Counted from the first letter of the stretch, positions 6,630-15,672 are shown. The stretch: 64,000 bases of DNA from Acetoanaerobium noterae (GCF_900168025.1 NZ_FUYN01000001.1:434001-498000); one strand, 5' to 3'. Program-made: numbers and translations. Notes: a model not told the origin generated them from the letters alone.

Positions 6630-8267
6630 ATGGATAAAAATAATATCCAAGACAATAAAGATATAAAATTCAAGAAAATTAATAGCATAAAAATAAGTAA
6701 TTTTAGAAGTTTAAAAAATAAAGAAATTACTTTAGGAAATAATCTAACAGTCATATCTGGTAAAAACGGTACTATGAAATCTACATTATTAGGATTAATT
6801 GCTCATCCATTTAGCAGTCCTAGTGATGCTAAAGATATTTTTGGTAAACAACTTAAAACTACATTAAAAGAAGTTTTTAACCTAAGTTTAGAAAAAGACA
6901 ATAAACAATATATTTACTACTTAAATGCTAAAGATATAGATGGAAATGATTTTGAAACTCCAATTCGTGTTTATCCAAGTTCTGATAATACAAGACACCG
7001 TATAACTGTTGGTAAATCAAATGAAAAAGGATTGGGGAATTTTTCTCTTAATACCAGCTATTTAAACTTTAAAAGATTATATCCAATTGTTGATACTAAT
7101 TCTAAGCCTTTGCAAGAAATTTTAACTGAAGAATATAAAAAATTTATTGATCGAGGATATTACAAAATTCTGCAAAAACAAACTTTTAATAATCCTGTAT
7201 TAGTTGAGGATAAATCTATAAAAACTACTTTTGGTCCTACTGAAACATATTATGATTATGCCTCTATATCCTCTGGTGAAGACAATTTAGGTCATATATT
7301 AAGTAAATTATTTGCGTTCGAGAAGAATTCTCTTGGAAAGGATTGTCTTAATGGAATATTGTGTATTGATGAAATAGAAGCTGGTCTTCATCCAATTGCC
7401 CAAAAAAAACTTATTGAATATTTATATACTTGGAGCGCTAAAAATAAAGTACAAGTAGTTCTAACTTCTCACTCACTATATCTTATTCAATGTATAATCG
7501 AAATGCAAAAAAAGAAAAACTGTGACGATATAGTTTTGAATATCATCAGCACTCAATTTGTAGATGATAATAATTATAATATTATACTAAATCCAACTTA
7601 TTCAGATGCCTATAAAGAACTTACTTTCCGTGATAGCGAAGAAAACAACATTCTATTTAAACCCGTTATAATAATGGAAGATAAATTAGCTATAACTTAC
7701 TTAAAGCGTATAATAAAAACTCGTGATATCATAAATAAAGTTGATTTTTTAACAGGATTAACATCAAATGAAACTAATGATGGTATGAGTTATAAAAATA
7801 TTTTTTTGTTAATAGATAATGGAAAGAAGCTTTTCACAGACACCATTTTTGTTTTAGATCCAGATGTTAATATAGACAAATATAAAGATAATTTAAATGT
7901 CCTAAAATTACCATCCATTGAAGACTTATGTATAGAAAAAGCTATCGTTTTCTTTATTTATTCTTTAAAAGGAAGTGACCATTTCTTTGTTAAATATAAC
8001 AAAGAAAGAGATTCTTTTATATCTGACTTTTCAGATTATAATATTCAGTCTTTTACAATAGTTGATTTACAAAAATCTCCTGCAAAAAATTATAAAAAAT
8101 GGGCAGCTTCAGATAAAAACTTTGATACATATATAACTTTTTTTATTAATAGGCATTCTAGAGATGAAAATTTTGTAAATTTTAGAACTAATTTTGTAAA
8201 GTCTCTAAATAACCTATATGAAAAAAAATCTTTGCCTTTAATTCAATATAAGGCTGGCCAAGAATAA
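6630..8267 (+). CDS. AAA ATPase with OLD/TOPRIM-like C-terminal domain
   Basis: A 545-residue ABC/SMC-like AAA ATPase. It begins with the typical IKISNFRSLKN strand. The Walker A is GKNGTMKST at about residue 45, where Met replaces the usual Gly before Lys. The signature region is SISSGEDNLGH near 213, Walker B is GILCIDEIEAGLHP near 245, and the H-loop is VVLTSHS near 280. From about residue 350 a second domain has IIMEDKLAITYLKRII and later IFVLDPDVN with LPSIEDLCIEKAI. This acidic pattern resembles the TOPRIM/DUF4435-like nuclease halves of OLD, GajA or PARIS proteins. The assignment of that domain is inference. The start follows GGGGGA, and the gene sits between a membrane protein and a DNA methylase. 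Confidence 0.75.
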   Translation: MDKNNIQDNKDIKFKKINSIKISNFRSLKNKEITLGNNLTVISGKNGTMKSTLLGLIAHPFSSPSDAKDIFGKQLKTTLKEVFNLSLEKDNKQYIYYLNAKDIDGNDFETPIRVYPSSDNTRHRITVGKSNEKGLGNFSLNTSYLNFKRLYPIVDTNSKPLQEILTEEYKKFIDRGYYKILQKQTFNNPVLVEDKSIKTTFGPTETYYDYASISSGEDNLGHILSKLFAFEKNSLGKDCLNGILCIDEIEAGLHPIAQKKLIEYLYTWSAKNKVQVVLTSHSLYLIQCIIEMQKKKNCDDIVLNIISTQFVDDNNYNIILNPTYSDAYKELTFRDSEENNILFKPVIIMEDKLAITYLKRIIKTRDIINKVDFLTGLTSNETNDGMSYKNIFLLIDNGKKLFTDTIFVLDPDVNIDKYKDNLNVLKLPSIEDLCIEKAIVFFIYSLKGSDHFFVKYNKERDSFISDFSDYNIQSFTIVDLQKSPAKNYKKWAASDKNFDTYITFFINRHSRDENFVNFRTNFVKSLNNLYEKKSLPLIQYKAGQE

Positions 8268-8309
8268 TTATATTTGATATCCTTATAAGAGTAGAAAGTA
8301 GGTGGTACT

Positions 8310-9155
8310 ATGCCCATAACTCATTCTCCCTTAAGATATCCTGGAGGAAAAACAAAACTATATAAATATACTAAAGAATTAATCAGATTAAACAATCTTA
8401 GTGGATGTACTTACGTGGAGCCCTTTGCTGGTGGATGTGGCCTTTCACTCCAACTTCTATATGATAATGTTGTTAGTAAACTGGTATTAAATGATATTGA
8501 TACATCTATTTACTCATTTTGGAATACAGTTCTTAATAATGCATCTGAACTATGTAAAAAAATTCAAACAACAGAAGTTACTATTGATGAATGGAAGCTT
8601 CAAAAAAATATTCAAAACAAAAAAGATATAGTAACTGAATTTGAATTAGCTTATTCAACATTATTTTTAAATAGAACCAATAGATCTGGAATAATATCTG
8701 CTGGCCCAATTGGAGGATATGAGCAAACTGGTAATTATACTCTAGATTGTAGATTTAATAAAAAGGATATTATTAATAAGATTATGAAAATATCATCAAA
8801 TAAGAAAAAAATTCATTTTTATAATCTTGATGCAGAAATTTTTATAAAAAATATTGTATCAAGACAAAAACAAAAAACATTTATTTTTTTAGATCCTCCA
8901 TATTTTGCAAAAGGTCCAGAATTATATACTAATTTTTACAATGAAGATAATCATACCTCATTGAGAAACACTACTTCTAAAATTAATAAGCATTGGATTG
9001 TAACATATGACAATGTCAATAAAATAAAAGAACTTTATAGCGATTACCACATTGAAGAATATAATATTAACTATAGCGCTCAGAAGGTTTATAAAGGTAA
9101 AGAAATAATGATATATTCAAAAAAAATAGCTCCAATAATTCATCCTATATCATAA
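8310..9155 (+). CDS. D12-class DNA adenine methyltransferase
   Basis: A 281-residue Dam-like N6-adenine methylase. The N-terminal LRYPGGKTKL and CTYVEPFAGGCGLSLQLL form the AdoMet-binding motifs. The catalytic motif is FIFLDPPYFAKG at about residues 192-203. FLNRTNRSGI and the late VTYDN segment are also typical of the D12 group. The target sequence cannot be read from the protein; GATC is possible but untested. No cognate restriction endonuclease is adjacent. It lies 42 bases after the ATPase gene and ends in a terminator, so it may mark self DNA for that ATPase. It could also be an orphan methylase of the element. Confidence 0.88.
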   Translation: MPITHSPLRYPGGKTKLYKYTKELIRLNNLSGCTYVEPFAGGCGLSLQLLYDNVVSKLVLNDIDTSIYSFWNTVLNNASELCKKIQTTEVTIDEWKLQKNIQNKKDIVTEFELAYSTLFLNRTNRSGIISAGPIGGYEQTGNYTLDCRFNKKDIINKIMKISSNKKKIHFYNLDAEIFIKNIVSRQKQKTFIFLDPPYFAKGPELYTNFYNEDNHTSLRNTTSKINKHWIVTYDNVNKIKELYSDYHIEEYNINYSAQKVYKGKEIMIYSKKIAPIIHPIS

Positions 9156-9166
9156 TTTAACTGTTC

Positions 9167-9190
9167 AAAAGCCCTAGGGCTTTTCTTTTT
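9167..9190 (+). terminator. Terminator closing the three-gene operon
   Basis: AAAAGCCC-TA-GGGCTTTT followed by CTTTTT, 12 bases after the methylase stop. It separates the operon from the integrase gene. Confidence 0.8.
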
Positions 9191-9245
9191 AAATTTATAA
9201 CGAACTTACGTTTGCTAAATCATTTAGAAAGGAAGATTATAATCA

Positions 9246-10373
9246 ATGAGTATAGATAAGAGAGCTCCTGGAGTATTTAGATTTAGAAAAATGCATAAAG
9301 GTAAAGCTTATACAGATACATTTTATGGAAGCGAAAAAGAAGCTAAAAAAGCACACGAAGAATTTATTTACGGAGTTAGAAGAGGTGATTATGACAAACC
9401 TAGAGATTTAACATTTCAAGAGCTAACTGATATAGTATGGGAAAATCATATAAATAAAAATTTAGAACCTAATACTGTAATAACATACAGAAACTGTCTA
9501 GATAAATTACTCCCAGTTTTCGGCAAAAAAGAAGCTATCAAAATAGAACCTATAACTATAGAGAAGTATTTAAATAAACTCTCTAAAACATACGAACCAG
9601 ACTCAATCAAATTGTTTTTAGCAGTATTTATGCTTATCTACAACAAAGGTGTGCTATGGAGGCTTATTCCTAACAACCCATTTAGCGGAACAATAAGTAA
9701 ACCTAAAAATAATAAAATGAAAAGAAAAAACAATATGGACGAAATATTATCTATAGAACAGATATCCACTCTGATTAATGCATATAAAGAAAAAAATGTT
9801 TATCAAAGAGCTGGAATATATTTAGCATTAGGATGTGGACTTAGAAAATCTGAGATTAGAGGATTAAAAACAACTGACATAGATTTTGAAACTAACACTA
9901 TAAAAATAGAAAGACAAATAAACTCGATTTCAAAAGACAATTACAAGATAGAAGGAGAGAAAGGCCCAAAGGATGATTCATATAGAACCATAATAGCACC
10001 AGAGTTCGTTATTCAGCCACTTAGAGAAATCATATTTGCTAGAAAAATTATATCAAAGGACGGATATATATTCTTTAACCCCGATACACAAAGGCCAGTG
10101 TCAAAAAACTTCTTTAACTATACATTGAAAATTGTAATAGAAAAAAACAATTTGCCTAATATAAGCTTTCATGATTTAAGACATTTAAATGCATCCTTGC
10201 TAGTAAATGATGGTACTGATATCCATTCAGTAGCCAAAAGACTTGGCCATAAAAGTGTATCAACAACCATTAACACATACCTGCATGGAATAAATGAAAA
10301 AGATAAAAATATAGCCGATAATTTTGACAAAAGATTTAAAGAAATTGAACAAAAAAACATAAAATCTAAATAA
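9246..10373 (+). CDS. int: Tyrosine site-specific integrase
   Basis: A 375-residue phage/ICE integrase. The N-terminal 60 residues form an arm-binding AP2-like region (GVFRFRKMHKGKAYTDTF). A SAM-like core-binding domain follows at about 60-160. The catalytic domain has the Arg in LGCGLRKSEIRGL near 200, then HDLRH near 312, GHKS near 334 and the Tyr in INTYLHG near 346. The full R-H-R-H-Y set is present, so it is probably active. AAAGGA precedes the ATG. Its position at the boundary with housekeeping genes suggests that the right attachment site lies just downstream. Confidence 0.95.
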   Translation: MSIDKRAPGVFRFRKMHKGKAYTDTFYGSEKEAKKAHEEFIYGVRRGDYDKPRDLTFQELTDIVWENHINKNLEPNTVITYRNCLDKLLPVFGKKEAIKIEPITIEKYLNKLSKTYEPDSIKLFLAVFMLIYNKGVLWRLIPNNPFSGTISKPKNNKMKRKNNMDEILSIEQISTLINAYKEKNVYQRAGIYLALGCGLRKSEIRGLKTTDIDFETNTIKIERQINSISKDNYKIEGEKGPKDDSYRTIIAPEFVIQPLREIIFARKIISKDGYIFFNPDTQRPVSKNFFNYTLKIVIEKNNLPNISFHDLRHLNASLLVNDGTDIHSVAKRLGHKSVSTTINTYLHGINEKDKNIADNFDKRFKEIEQKNIKSK

Positions 10374-10400
10374 ATTTGTCCTGTATTTGTCCATAAAAAA
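10374..10400. other. Possible integrase arm-type repeats / attachment region
   Basis: Two direct copies of TTTGTCC, 11 bases apart (about 10376-10393), lie directly after the integrase stop. On the other strand they read GGACAAA, which I recall as common near integrase genes of Firmicute elements. The core site cannot be defined without the left end of the element. Confidence 0.35.
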
Positions 10401-10444
10401 TTATTTAAATTATTCAAAGCCTAAAATCGTTGAATTTACTATAT

Positions 10445-10469
10445 ATTGCCTAGTGGCAATTTTATTTTT
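10445..10469 (+). terminator. Terminator after the integrase gene
   Basis: ATTGCC-TAGT-GGCAAT followed by TTTATTTTT. It would stop integrase transcripts before rqcH. Confidence 0.7.
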
Positions 10470-10546
10470 CCATTAGTGTATATTATATAAAGGAAATAGA
10501 AAAAAATAAATGAAAATCGAATAAAATATTAAAAATATTTTATAAT

Positions 10547-10578
10547 TTGACATCTTATTAACATGATAATTATTATCT
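10547..10578 (+). promoter_or_regulatory. rqcH promoter overlapped by a Fur-type box
   Basis: TTGACA (10547-10552) is followed after 18 bases by TATTAT (10571-10576). The -10 is covered by TGATAAT-T-ATTATCT (10564-10578), which matches the 7-1-7 Fur consensus at every position except the last. This suggests metal-dependent repression of the downstream gene. Both elements are AT-rich, so a chance match is possible. Confidence 0.5.
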
Positions 10579-10670
10579 TGCCTAATTATATAGCTGAATT
10601 GGACATTATCTGAAATATTGAATATAATCTTTCTATCACAACAAAATTTTAAATTAAGAAGGTGAGTTTT

Positions 10671-12443
10671 ATGGCTTTAGATGGCTTAACTATATATGGC
10701 ATCATTTGCGAGTTAAACACTACTCTAAAAGGTGGAAAAATTGACAAGATTACTCAGCCAGAAAAGGATGAGGTTCTTCTTGCAATAAGAAATGAAGGAA
10801 AAACTTACAAGCTGCTAATAAGTGCAAGTAGCTCGAATCCGAGGATTTATCTTACTGAAAGTTATAAAAAAGAAAATCCCTTAAAAGCTCCTATGTTTTT
10901 GATGATTCTTAGAAAATATCTTCAAGGTGGAAGAATAATTTCTATATCACAAGAAGGGCTTGAAAGAGTAATCAATATTGATATTGAGGCTCTAGATGAT
11001 TTGAAAACTCCTAAGCTTAGAACTTTATCAATAGAAATAATGGGAAGACATAGCAATATTATCTTAGTGGATAAGGAATCAAACAAAATTCTCGATTCTA
11101 TAAAAAGAATTCCTATAACTGTTAGCTCAGTAAGAGAGGTTCTTCCAGGCAAGGAATATAAGTTTGCTCCTTCTCAAAACAAAATCAATCCCCTTTCTAA
11201 CCTTAGCTTAAGTGAATTCAAATCTAAGCTCACTGAAAAGGATAGTCCTTTGTACAAAGCCATATATAACAGCTATGACGGAATCAGTCCTTTAATTGCT
11301 AAAGAAATTTGCTACAGGTCATCGATAGATTTAGATTTATCTACAAATTTAATTTCTGATATATCTCTTGAGAGAATTTTTAATTCCTTTGAAAGGATAA
11401 TAAATCAAATTAAAAATGAAATTTTTCATCCCTGCATAGTAATCGATAAGCGCTTAGATAAATATATCGATTTCAGCCTGATAAAGCTGACCATGTATGA
11501 ATTTTTGAGTATAGAAAATTATGAATCAATAAGTCTTGCAACAGAGACATTTTATAGCTCAAAAGATAGAAATGAGCGATTAAGCCAGAAATCTATGAGC
11601 ATGAGAAAGCTCCTTCAAACTAAGATAGAAAGATTGGAAAACAAGCTAGGAAAACAGCTTCAAGAAATGAATGATACAGATAAAATGGAAGAATACAAAA
11701 AACAAGCGGATTTGCTAACAGCAAATATCTATATGCTCCAAAAAGGAATGGATGAGATTACGGTTTCAGATTACTATAATCAAGAAGACAGCTCTGCTGA
11801 AATCACCATAAAATTGGATGTAAACAAAACTCCTAGCGAAAATATTCAATCCTTATACAAAAAATATAATAAGCTAAAAACAAGAAAATCAGAGCTATCC
11901 TCTCAGATTTCTTCTGCAAAAGAAGAGCTTATGTATCTACAAAACGTAATGCTTTCAATCGAAAGCTCTGAATCTCTAAATGAACTCGAAGAAATTAGAA
12001 CGGAGCTTTATAGTGAAGGCTATTTGAAATTAAAAACTTCATCCAAAAAAGTAAAAGCCATAGAAGCATCAGCCCCTATGCAGTTTATATCCTCAGATAA
12101 TATTACAATACTAGTTGGAAAAAATAATAAGCAAAACGACGAGCTTACTACAAAGCTTTCATCTCCTGATGACATATGGCTCCATACTAAAGATATCCCT
12201 GGCTCACATGTTATTATAAAAGCTACATTAGATATAGTAACAAACCAAACTCTTGAGGAGGCTGCCGAGCTTGCAGCTTATTTTAGCAAGGCAAGAATGT
12301 CATCAAAGGTAGCCGTAGATTATACTGCTAGAAAAAATGTTAAAAAACCATCTGGTGCAAAGCCAGGAATGGTAATCTATGATAATCAAACTACAGTTTT
12401 TGTAAATCCTGATGAAGAAAAGGTAGTAAAACTTAGAGCTTAA
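10671..12443 (+). CDS. rqcH: RqcH/NFACT ribosome quality-control protein (FbpA family)
   Basis: A 590-residue homologue of Rqc2/RqcH, which binds stalled 50S subunits and recruits tRNA-Ala to add alanine tails; older annotation calls it fibronectin-binding protein A. The NFACT-N domain covers about residues 1-220, with IEIMGRHSNIIL near 120. A long coiled-coil middle part spans about 300-440. The C-terminal NFACT-R domain has IWLHTKDIPGSHVIIK near 500. ATG 10671 is chosen over an in-frame GTG nine bases earlier because the GTG lies inside the AAGGTGAG ribosome site. It is the first chromosomal gene right of the mobile element. Confidence 0.92.
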   Translation: MALDGLTIYGIICELNTTLKGGKIDKITQPEKDEVLLAIRNEGKTYKLLISASSSNPRIYLTESYKKENPLKAPMFLMILRKYLQGGRIISISQEGLERVINIDIEALDDLKTPKLRTLSIEIMGRHSNIILVDKESNKILDSIKRIPITVSSVREVLPGKEYKFAPSQNKINPLSNLSLSEFKSKLTEKDSPLYKAIYNSYDGISPLIAKEICYRSSIDLDLSTNLISDISLERIFNSFERIINQIKNEIFHPCIVIDKRLDKYIDFSLIKLTMYEFLSIENYESISLATETFYSSKDRNERLSQKSMSMRKLLQTKIERLENKLGKQLQEMNDTDKMEEYKKQADLLTANIYMLQKGMDEITVSDYYNQEDSSAEITIKLDVNKTPSENIQSLYKKYNKLKTRKSELSSQISSAKEELMYLQNVMLSIESSESLNELEEIRTELYSEGYLKLKTSSKKVKAIEASAPMQFISSDNITILVGKNNKQNDELTTKLSSPDDIWLHTKDIPGSHVIIKATLDIVTNQTLEEAAELAAYFSKARMSSKVAVDYTARKNVKKPSGAKPGMVIYDNQTTVFVNPDEEKVVKLRA

Positions 12444-12456
12444 ATTTTATTCCTTG

Positions 12457-12499
12457 GTACCCATGGACAATTAAAAATTGCTTCATGGGTACTTAATTT
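12457..12499 (+). terminator. Hairpin after rqcH
   Basis: Arms GTACCCATG (12457-12465) and CATGGGTAC (12484-12492) pair perfectly across an 18-base loop, followed by TTAATTT. This is a plausible terminator with a weak T-tract. Confidence 0.55.
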
Positions 12500-12592
12500 A
12501 TCTTCAGAAGATTTTTGATGTGAAATACATCCTTATTAGGGTATACACATAGAAAAAGATGGAATTAAAAAGATAAAGCAGAGGTGTTTGAA

Positions 12593-13552
12593 TTGGATAA
12601 AAACGAAAGTATTTCACTAAACCTTATAACTAAGCATAGTTTGAAAAACTTGATTTTAGAGCTACCAAAAAGATTTGCAAGAGACAATATAAGTCAAACT
12701 GGCGGTCAGCTTGCTTATTTCTTTTTGCTTTCGGTTTTTCCTTTTTTAATATTTCTCAATGCTCTTTTGGGTTTTTTAAATATATCTGTAGAGTCTATAA
12801 TCCGTGAAATAAGTGCAATAGCACCTGAAGAAATAGTGGTGCTCTTAAGAGGCTATCTAGAATCAGTAGTTGAGACTAGAAACACCTCTTTACTTTCTAT
12901 TGGTCTTTTAGCTTCACTTTTTTCAGCCTCAAAGGCTGTAGACTCTCTGATTATAGCCTTAAATACAGCTTATGGTGTAGAGAATAAAAGAAATTTTATA
13001 ACAAAAAAAGCAGTCTCAATTTTTTTTACACTTATTTTAGGGTTTGCAATTGTGATTTCACTTTTGCTTCCTGCTTTAGGCAAAAATGTTGCATTTTTAA
13101 TAGCTGATTTTTTTAGAATATCTAATATTATAGTTTTTGTTTGGGTTTATATTAGATGGGTCATTGTATTTTTTATATTATTTATTACAATAGCTCTTTT
13201 ATATCATATAGTTCCTTATGTAAATCAGCCTTTTAAAAATTCTCTACCAGGCACATTTTTTGCTGTTACAAGCTGGTTATTAGTTTCCTATGGCTTTGGT
13301 ATTTATGTAAACAACTTTGCTAATTATAGCGCTGTATATGGCTCTATAGGGGCAGTAATCGCCCTTATGTTCTGGTTATATCTAACTGGAATAATATTAG
13401 TGCTAGGTGGAGAAATAAACGATATTCTATACAGATATTATGAAACAAGTAATTCTAAGAATGATGAAGTTAAAATAGCTCCAAAAACCGATGAAGCTAT
13501 TTTAGATGATAAGTTTAATGAATTAAAAGAAACTCTAATAGATTCTAACTAA
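12593..13552 (+). CDS. YihY/BrkB-family inner membrane protein
   Basis: A protein of about 319 residues with six likely membrane spans, matching the YihY/virulence factor BrkB family (once mislabelled ribonuclease BN). The typical N-terminal block SQTGGQLAYFFLLSVFPFLI is present, followed by ASLFSASKAVDSLI and the C-terminal YGSIGAVIALMFWLYLTG. The charged tail after residue 285 is cytoplasmic. The molecular function of this family is not established. The TTG at 12593 has GAGG eight bases upstream; the GTG at 12584 overlaps that site. It converges with yeiH with only four bases between the stops. Confidence 0.85.
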   Translation: MDKNESISLNLITKHSLKNLILELPKRFARDNISQTGGQLAYFFLLSVFPFLIFLNALLGFLNISVESIIREISAIAPEEIVVLLRGYLESVVETRNTSLLSIGLLASLFSASKAVDSLIIALNTAYGVENKRNFITKKAVSIFFTLILGFAIVISLLLPALGKNVAFLIADFFRISNIIVFVWVYIRWVIVFFILFITIALLYHIVPYVNQPFKNSLPGTFFAVTSWLLVSYGFGIYVNNFANYSAVYGSIGAVIALMFWLYLTGIILVLGGEINDILYRYYETSNSKNDEVKIAPKTDEAILDDKFNELKETLIDSN

Positions 13553-13556
13553 ACTT

Positions 13557-14585
13557 CTATATTATACCCATAAAATACTCCACTACCAATGCTACTATGA
13601 CTACAAGTGCAGAAATTATAAAGCCGTGTACCATAGGAGCTATTCCCGATTTTTTCATTTCAGTTACATCAGTATTTAATCCTATGGCTGCAAGTGCTGC
13701 TACCATTAAAAATTTGCTTATGTCTTTTGCTAATAGTCCAAACTCGTTAGGAATAACACCAGTTGAATTTACCATAGTAAGAGCTACGAAGCCTAATATA
13801 AACCAAGGAAAAATAGAGGAAATTTTTACTTTTTTGCGGCTATACGCACTATTTTGCTTTTCTCCAGCTTCGCTTTGCTTGATTTTAGCACTTACAACTG
13901 AAAAAATGAGAACTACAGGAACAATAGAAAGAGTCCTTGTAAGTTTAACCATAGTTGCAAAATCTCCAGCTGCTTCACTAAATGCAAACCCAGCTGCAAC
14001 AACACTAGAGGTATCATTTACAGCAGTCCCTGCCCATAATCCATATGCCATATCACTAAGTCCCAAGGCTCTTCCCATAACAGGAAATAGCAGTATCATA
14101 GCCATGTCAAATAAAAATGTTGCTGAAATTGCATAAGCTATATCGTTGTCATCCGCTTCTATTACTGGAGCAATAGCTGCTATTGCTGACCCTCCACATA
14201 TTCCAGTTCCAGCAGAAATAAGATTAGATAGCTTCCAATTAAGCTTTAAAAGCTTTCCAATAATATATCCTCCTCCAAAGCAAGTCAAAAGTGTAAATAT
14301 CATAACAGTAAGTGATAATTTTCCTATTGTAAGTACTGTTTTAATGCTAAGCGATGCTCCTAAAAGTACAATTGCAAATTTTAATATTTTTTTAGATGTA
14401 AATTTTAGCCCTGGCTTTAATTTATCTGACTTATAGTAGTGATTTATAAGCATCCCAATAAATAAAGCTATGACAGAGGCTCCTATCAAATGAATAGGAA
14501 GCATATTTTCTAAAAATCTAGCTACTATTGCAATAACAACTGCTAAAGCCAATCCTGGTAATAAGTCCAATATTTTTTTGCTCAT
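13557..14585 (-). CDS. yeiH: YeiH/UPF0324-family putative exporter
   Basis: A 342-residue polytopic membrane protein of the UPF0324 (Cons_hypoth698) family, annotated in other genomes as a putative sulfate exporter. About ten hydrophobic spans are visible. Family blocks include FAIVLLGASLSIKTVL near 70, SAGTGICGGSAIAAIAPVI near 124 and WAGTAVNDTSSVVAAG near 184. A divergent LysR gene lies 139 bases upstream, the same arrangement as yeiH-yeiE in enterobacteria, so the LysR protein probably controls it. The substrate is not known from sequence. Confidence 0.85.
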   Translation of the reverse strand: MSKKILDLLPGLALAVVIAIVARFLENMLPIHLIGASVIALFIGMLINHYYKSDKLKPGLKFTSKKILKFAIVLLGASLSIKTVLTIGKLSLTVMIFTLLTCFGGGYIIGKLLKLNWKLSNLISAGTGICGGSAIAAIAPVIEADDNDIAYAISATFLFDMAMILLFPVMGRALGLSDMAYGLWAGTAVNDTSSVVAAGFAFSEAAGDFATMVKLTRTLSIVPVVLIFSVVSAKIKQSEAGEKQNSAYSRKKVKISSIFPWFILGFVALTMVNSTGVIPNEFGLLAKDISKFLMVAALAAIGLNTDVTEMKKSGIAPMVHGFIISALVVIVALVVEYFMGII

Positions 14586-14724
14586 CTTGAGGTCACTCCA
14601 TTTCTATAATCTATTATTGCCTTAATAAGTATTGTATTCTATGAATTGATATTATCATTGTTTTATGATAAATTCTAATTATTATATTTTATTAATCAAT
14701 AATTTTTTATTATGAGGTGGTTTT

Positions 14725-15570
14725 GTGTTAGATAGCAGAATATATACGTTTTTAAAGCTTTGCGATGTTATGAATTATAGGATTACTGCCGAGGAGCTTA
14801 ATATGACTCAGCCTGCTGTTACTCAACATATTAAGTTTTTAGAAAACTATTACGGATGTAATTTTTTTAAATACAGCTCAAGAAAATTATCCAAAACTCC
14901 TGAGGGAGTATTATTTGAAGCTTATTTAAGATCTGCTGACTATAACCAAGCTACTATAAAAAACCAGCTTTCTAAGAAAATCAAGCAAGCTATACGCATA
15001 GGCGCTACAAAAACAATTGGAGATTATGTAATAACAGATAATATTATAGCTCTATTAAATAGCAAAGATATTGATTTATCTCTTTATGTTGATAATACTA
15101 GCAATTTGCTTGATGCTTTAAATCACAAAAAAATTTCATTGGCTTTAATAGAAGGATTTTTTGATAAAGCACACTACGAATATAAACTGCTACGAGAAGA
15201 AGCCTTTATAGGCATCTGTGCTAAAAATCATCCCTTTGCAGGTAAAGAAGTCCCCATCGAATCATTATTTGATGAAAATCTTATAATTAGAGAAGAAGGT
15301 TCAGGTACTAGAGCAATTCTAGAGCAAATCCTAATAAATAATAATCATTCTCTTGATTCATTTAAAACTACTACTTGTATCAGCAGCTTTGAGGTTATAA
15401 AAAAGCTCGTTATTTACGAGGCTGGAATTTCATTTGTTTATAATGCTGTTGCAAAAAGTGATTCTAAGCTTATGACCTTCAAAATAAAAAATAACCACAT
15501 CACTAGAGAGTTTAACTTTGTATATCTTAAAAATACTGATGCCAATAAATACATCTCATATTTTGAATGA
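14725..15570 (+). CDS. LysR-family transcription regulator
   Basis: A 281-residue regulator. The N-terminal winged helix-turn-helix is ITAEELNMTQPAVTQHIKFL at about residues 19-38. The C-terminal part (about 90-281) is a periplasmic-binding-protein-like effector domain, with EEGSGTRAILEQ near 190, typical of CysB/CysL-like members. It starts with GTG after GAGGTGG. Divergent from the YeiH gene, it most likely regulates that gene and itself from the shared 139-base region; the ligand is unknown. Confidence 0.88.
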   Translation: MLDSRIYTFLKLCDVMNYRITAEELNMTQPAVTQHIKFLENYYGCNFFKYSSRKLSKTPEGVLFEAYLRSADYNQATIKNQLSKKIKQAIRIGATKTIGDYVITDNIIALLNSKDIDLSLYVDNTSNLLDALNHKKISLALIEGFFDKAHYEYKLLREEAFIGICAKNHPFAGKEVPIESLFDENLIIREEGSGTRAILEQILINNNHSLDSFKTTTCISSFEVIKKLVIYEAGISFVYNAVAKSDSKLMTFKIKNNHITREFNFVYLKNTDANKYISYFE

Positions 15571-15613
15571 TAATAAGAGCCATTTACACACAATCTTTAT
15601 TCCAAAAACTAAT

Positions 15614-15672
15614 AAAATACCTCCTTATTAGAAAGTGTAATCTAGTTAGACTCTCTAGTTTGGAGGTATTTT
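15614..15672. terminator. Bidirectional hairpin between lysR and uraA
   Basis: An 11-bp perfect stem (AAAATACCTCC at 15614-15624 with GGAGGTATTTT at 15662-15672) encloses a 37-base loop. It lies between convergent genes and could serve both strands, though the large loop is unusual for a terminator. Confidence 0.5.

Noticed and set aside
3623-9155. Complete type I restriction system
   Set aside because: Only an HsdR N-terminal-like domain is present, without helicase, HsdM or HsdS. The methylase is of the Dam/D12 class, not HsdM.
1-10450. CRISPR array or tRNA attachment gene in the accessory region
   Set aside because: I found no regularly spaced repeats and no cloverleaf-forming sequence; the attachment site here seems not to be a tRNA gene.
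10662-10670. GTG start for rqcH
   Set aside because: The GTG lies inside the ribosome site; the ATG at 10671 is properly spaced.
13597-14136. Rightward frame of 179 residues
   Set aside because: It is antisense to the YeiH gene, lacks a ribosome site and its product has no domain pattern.
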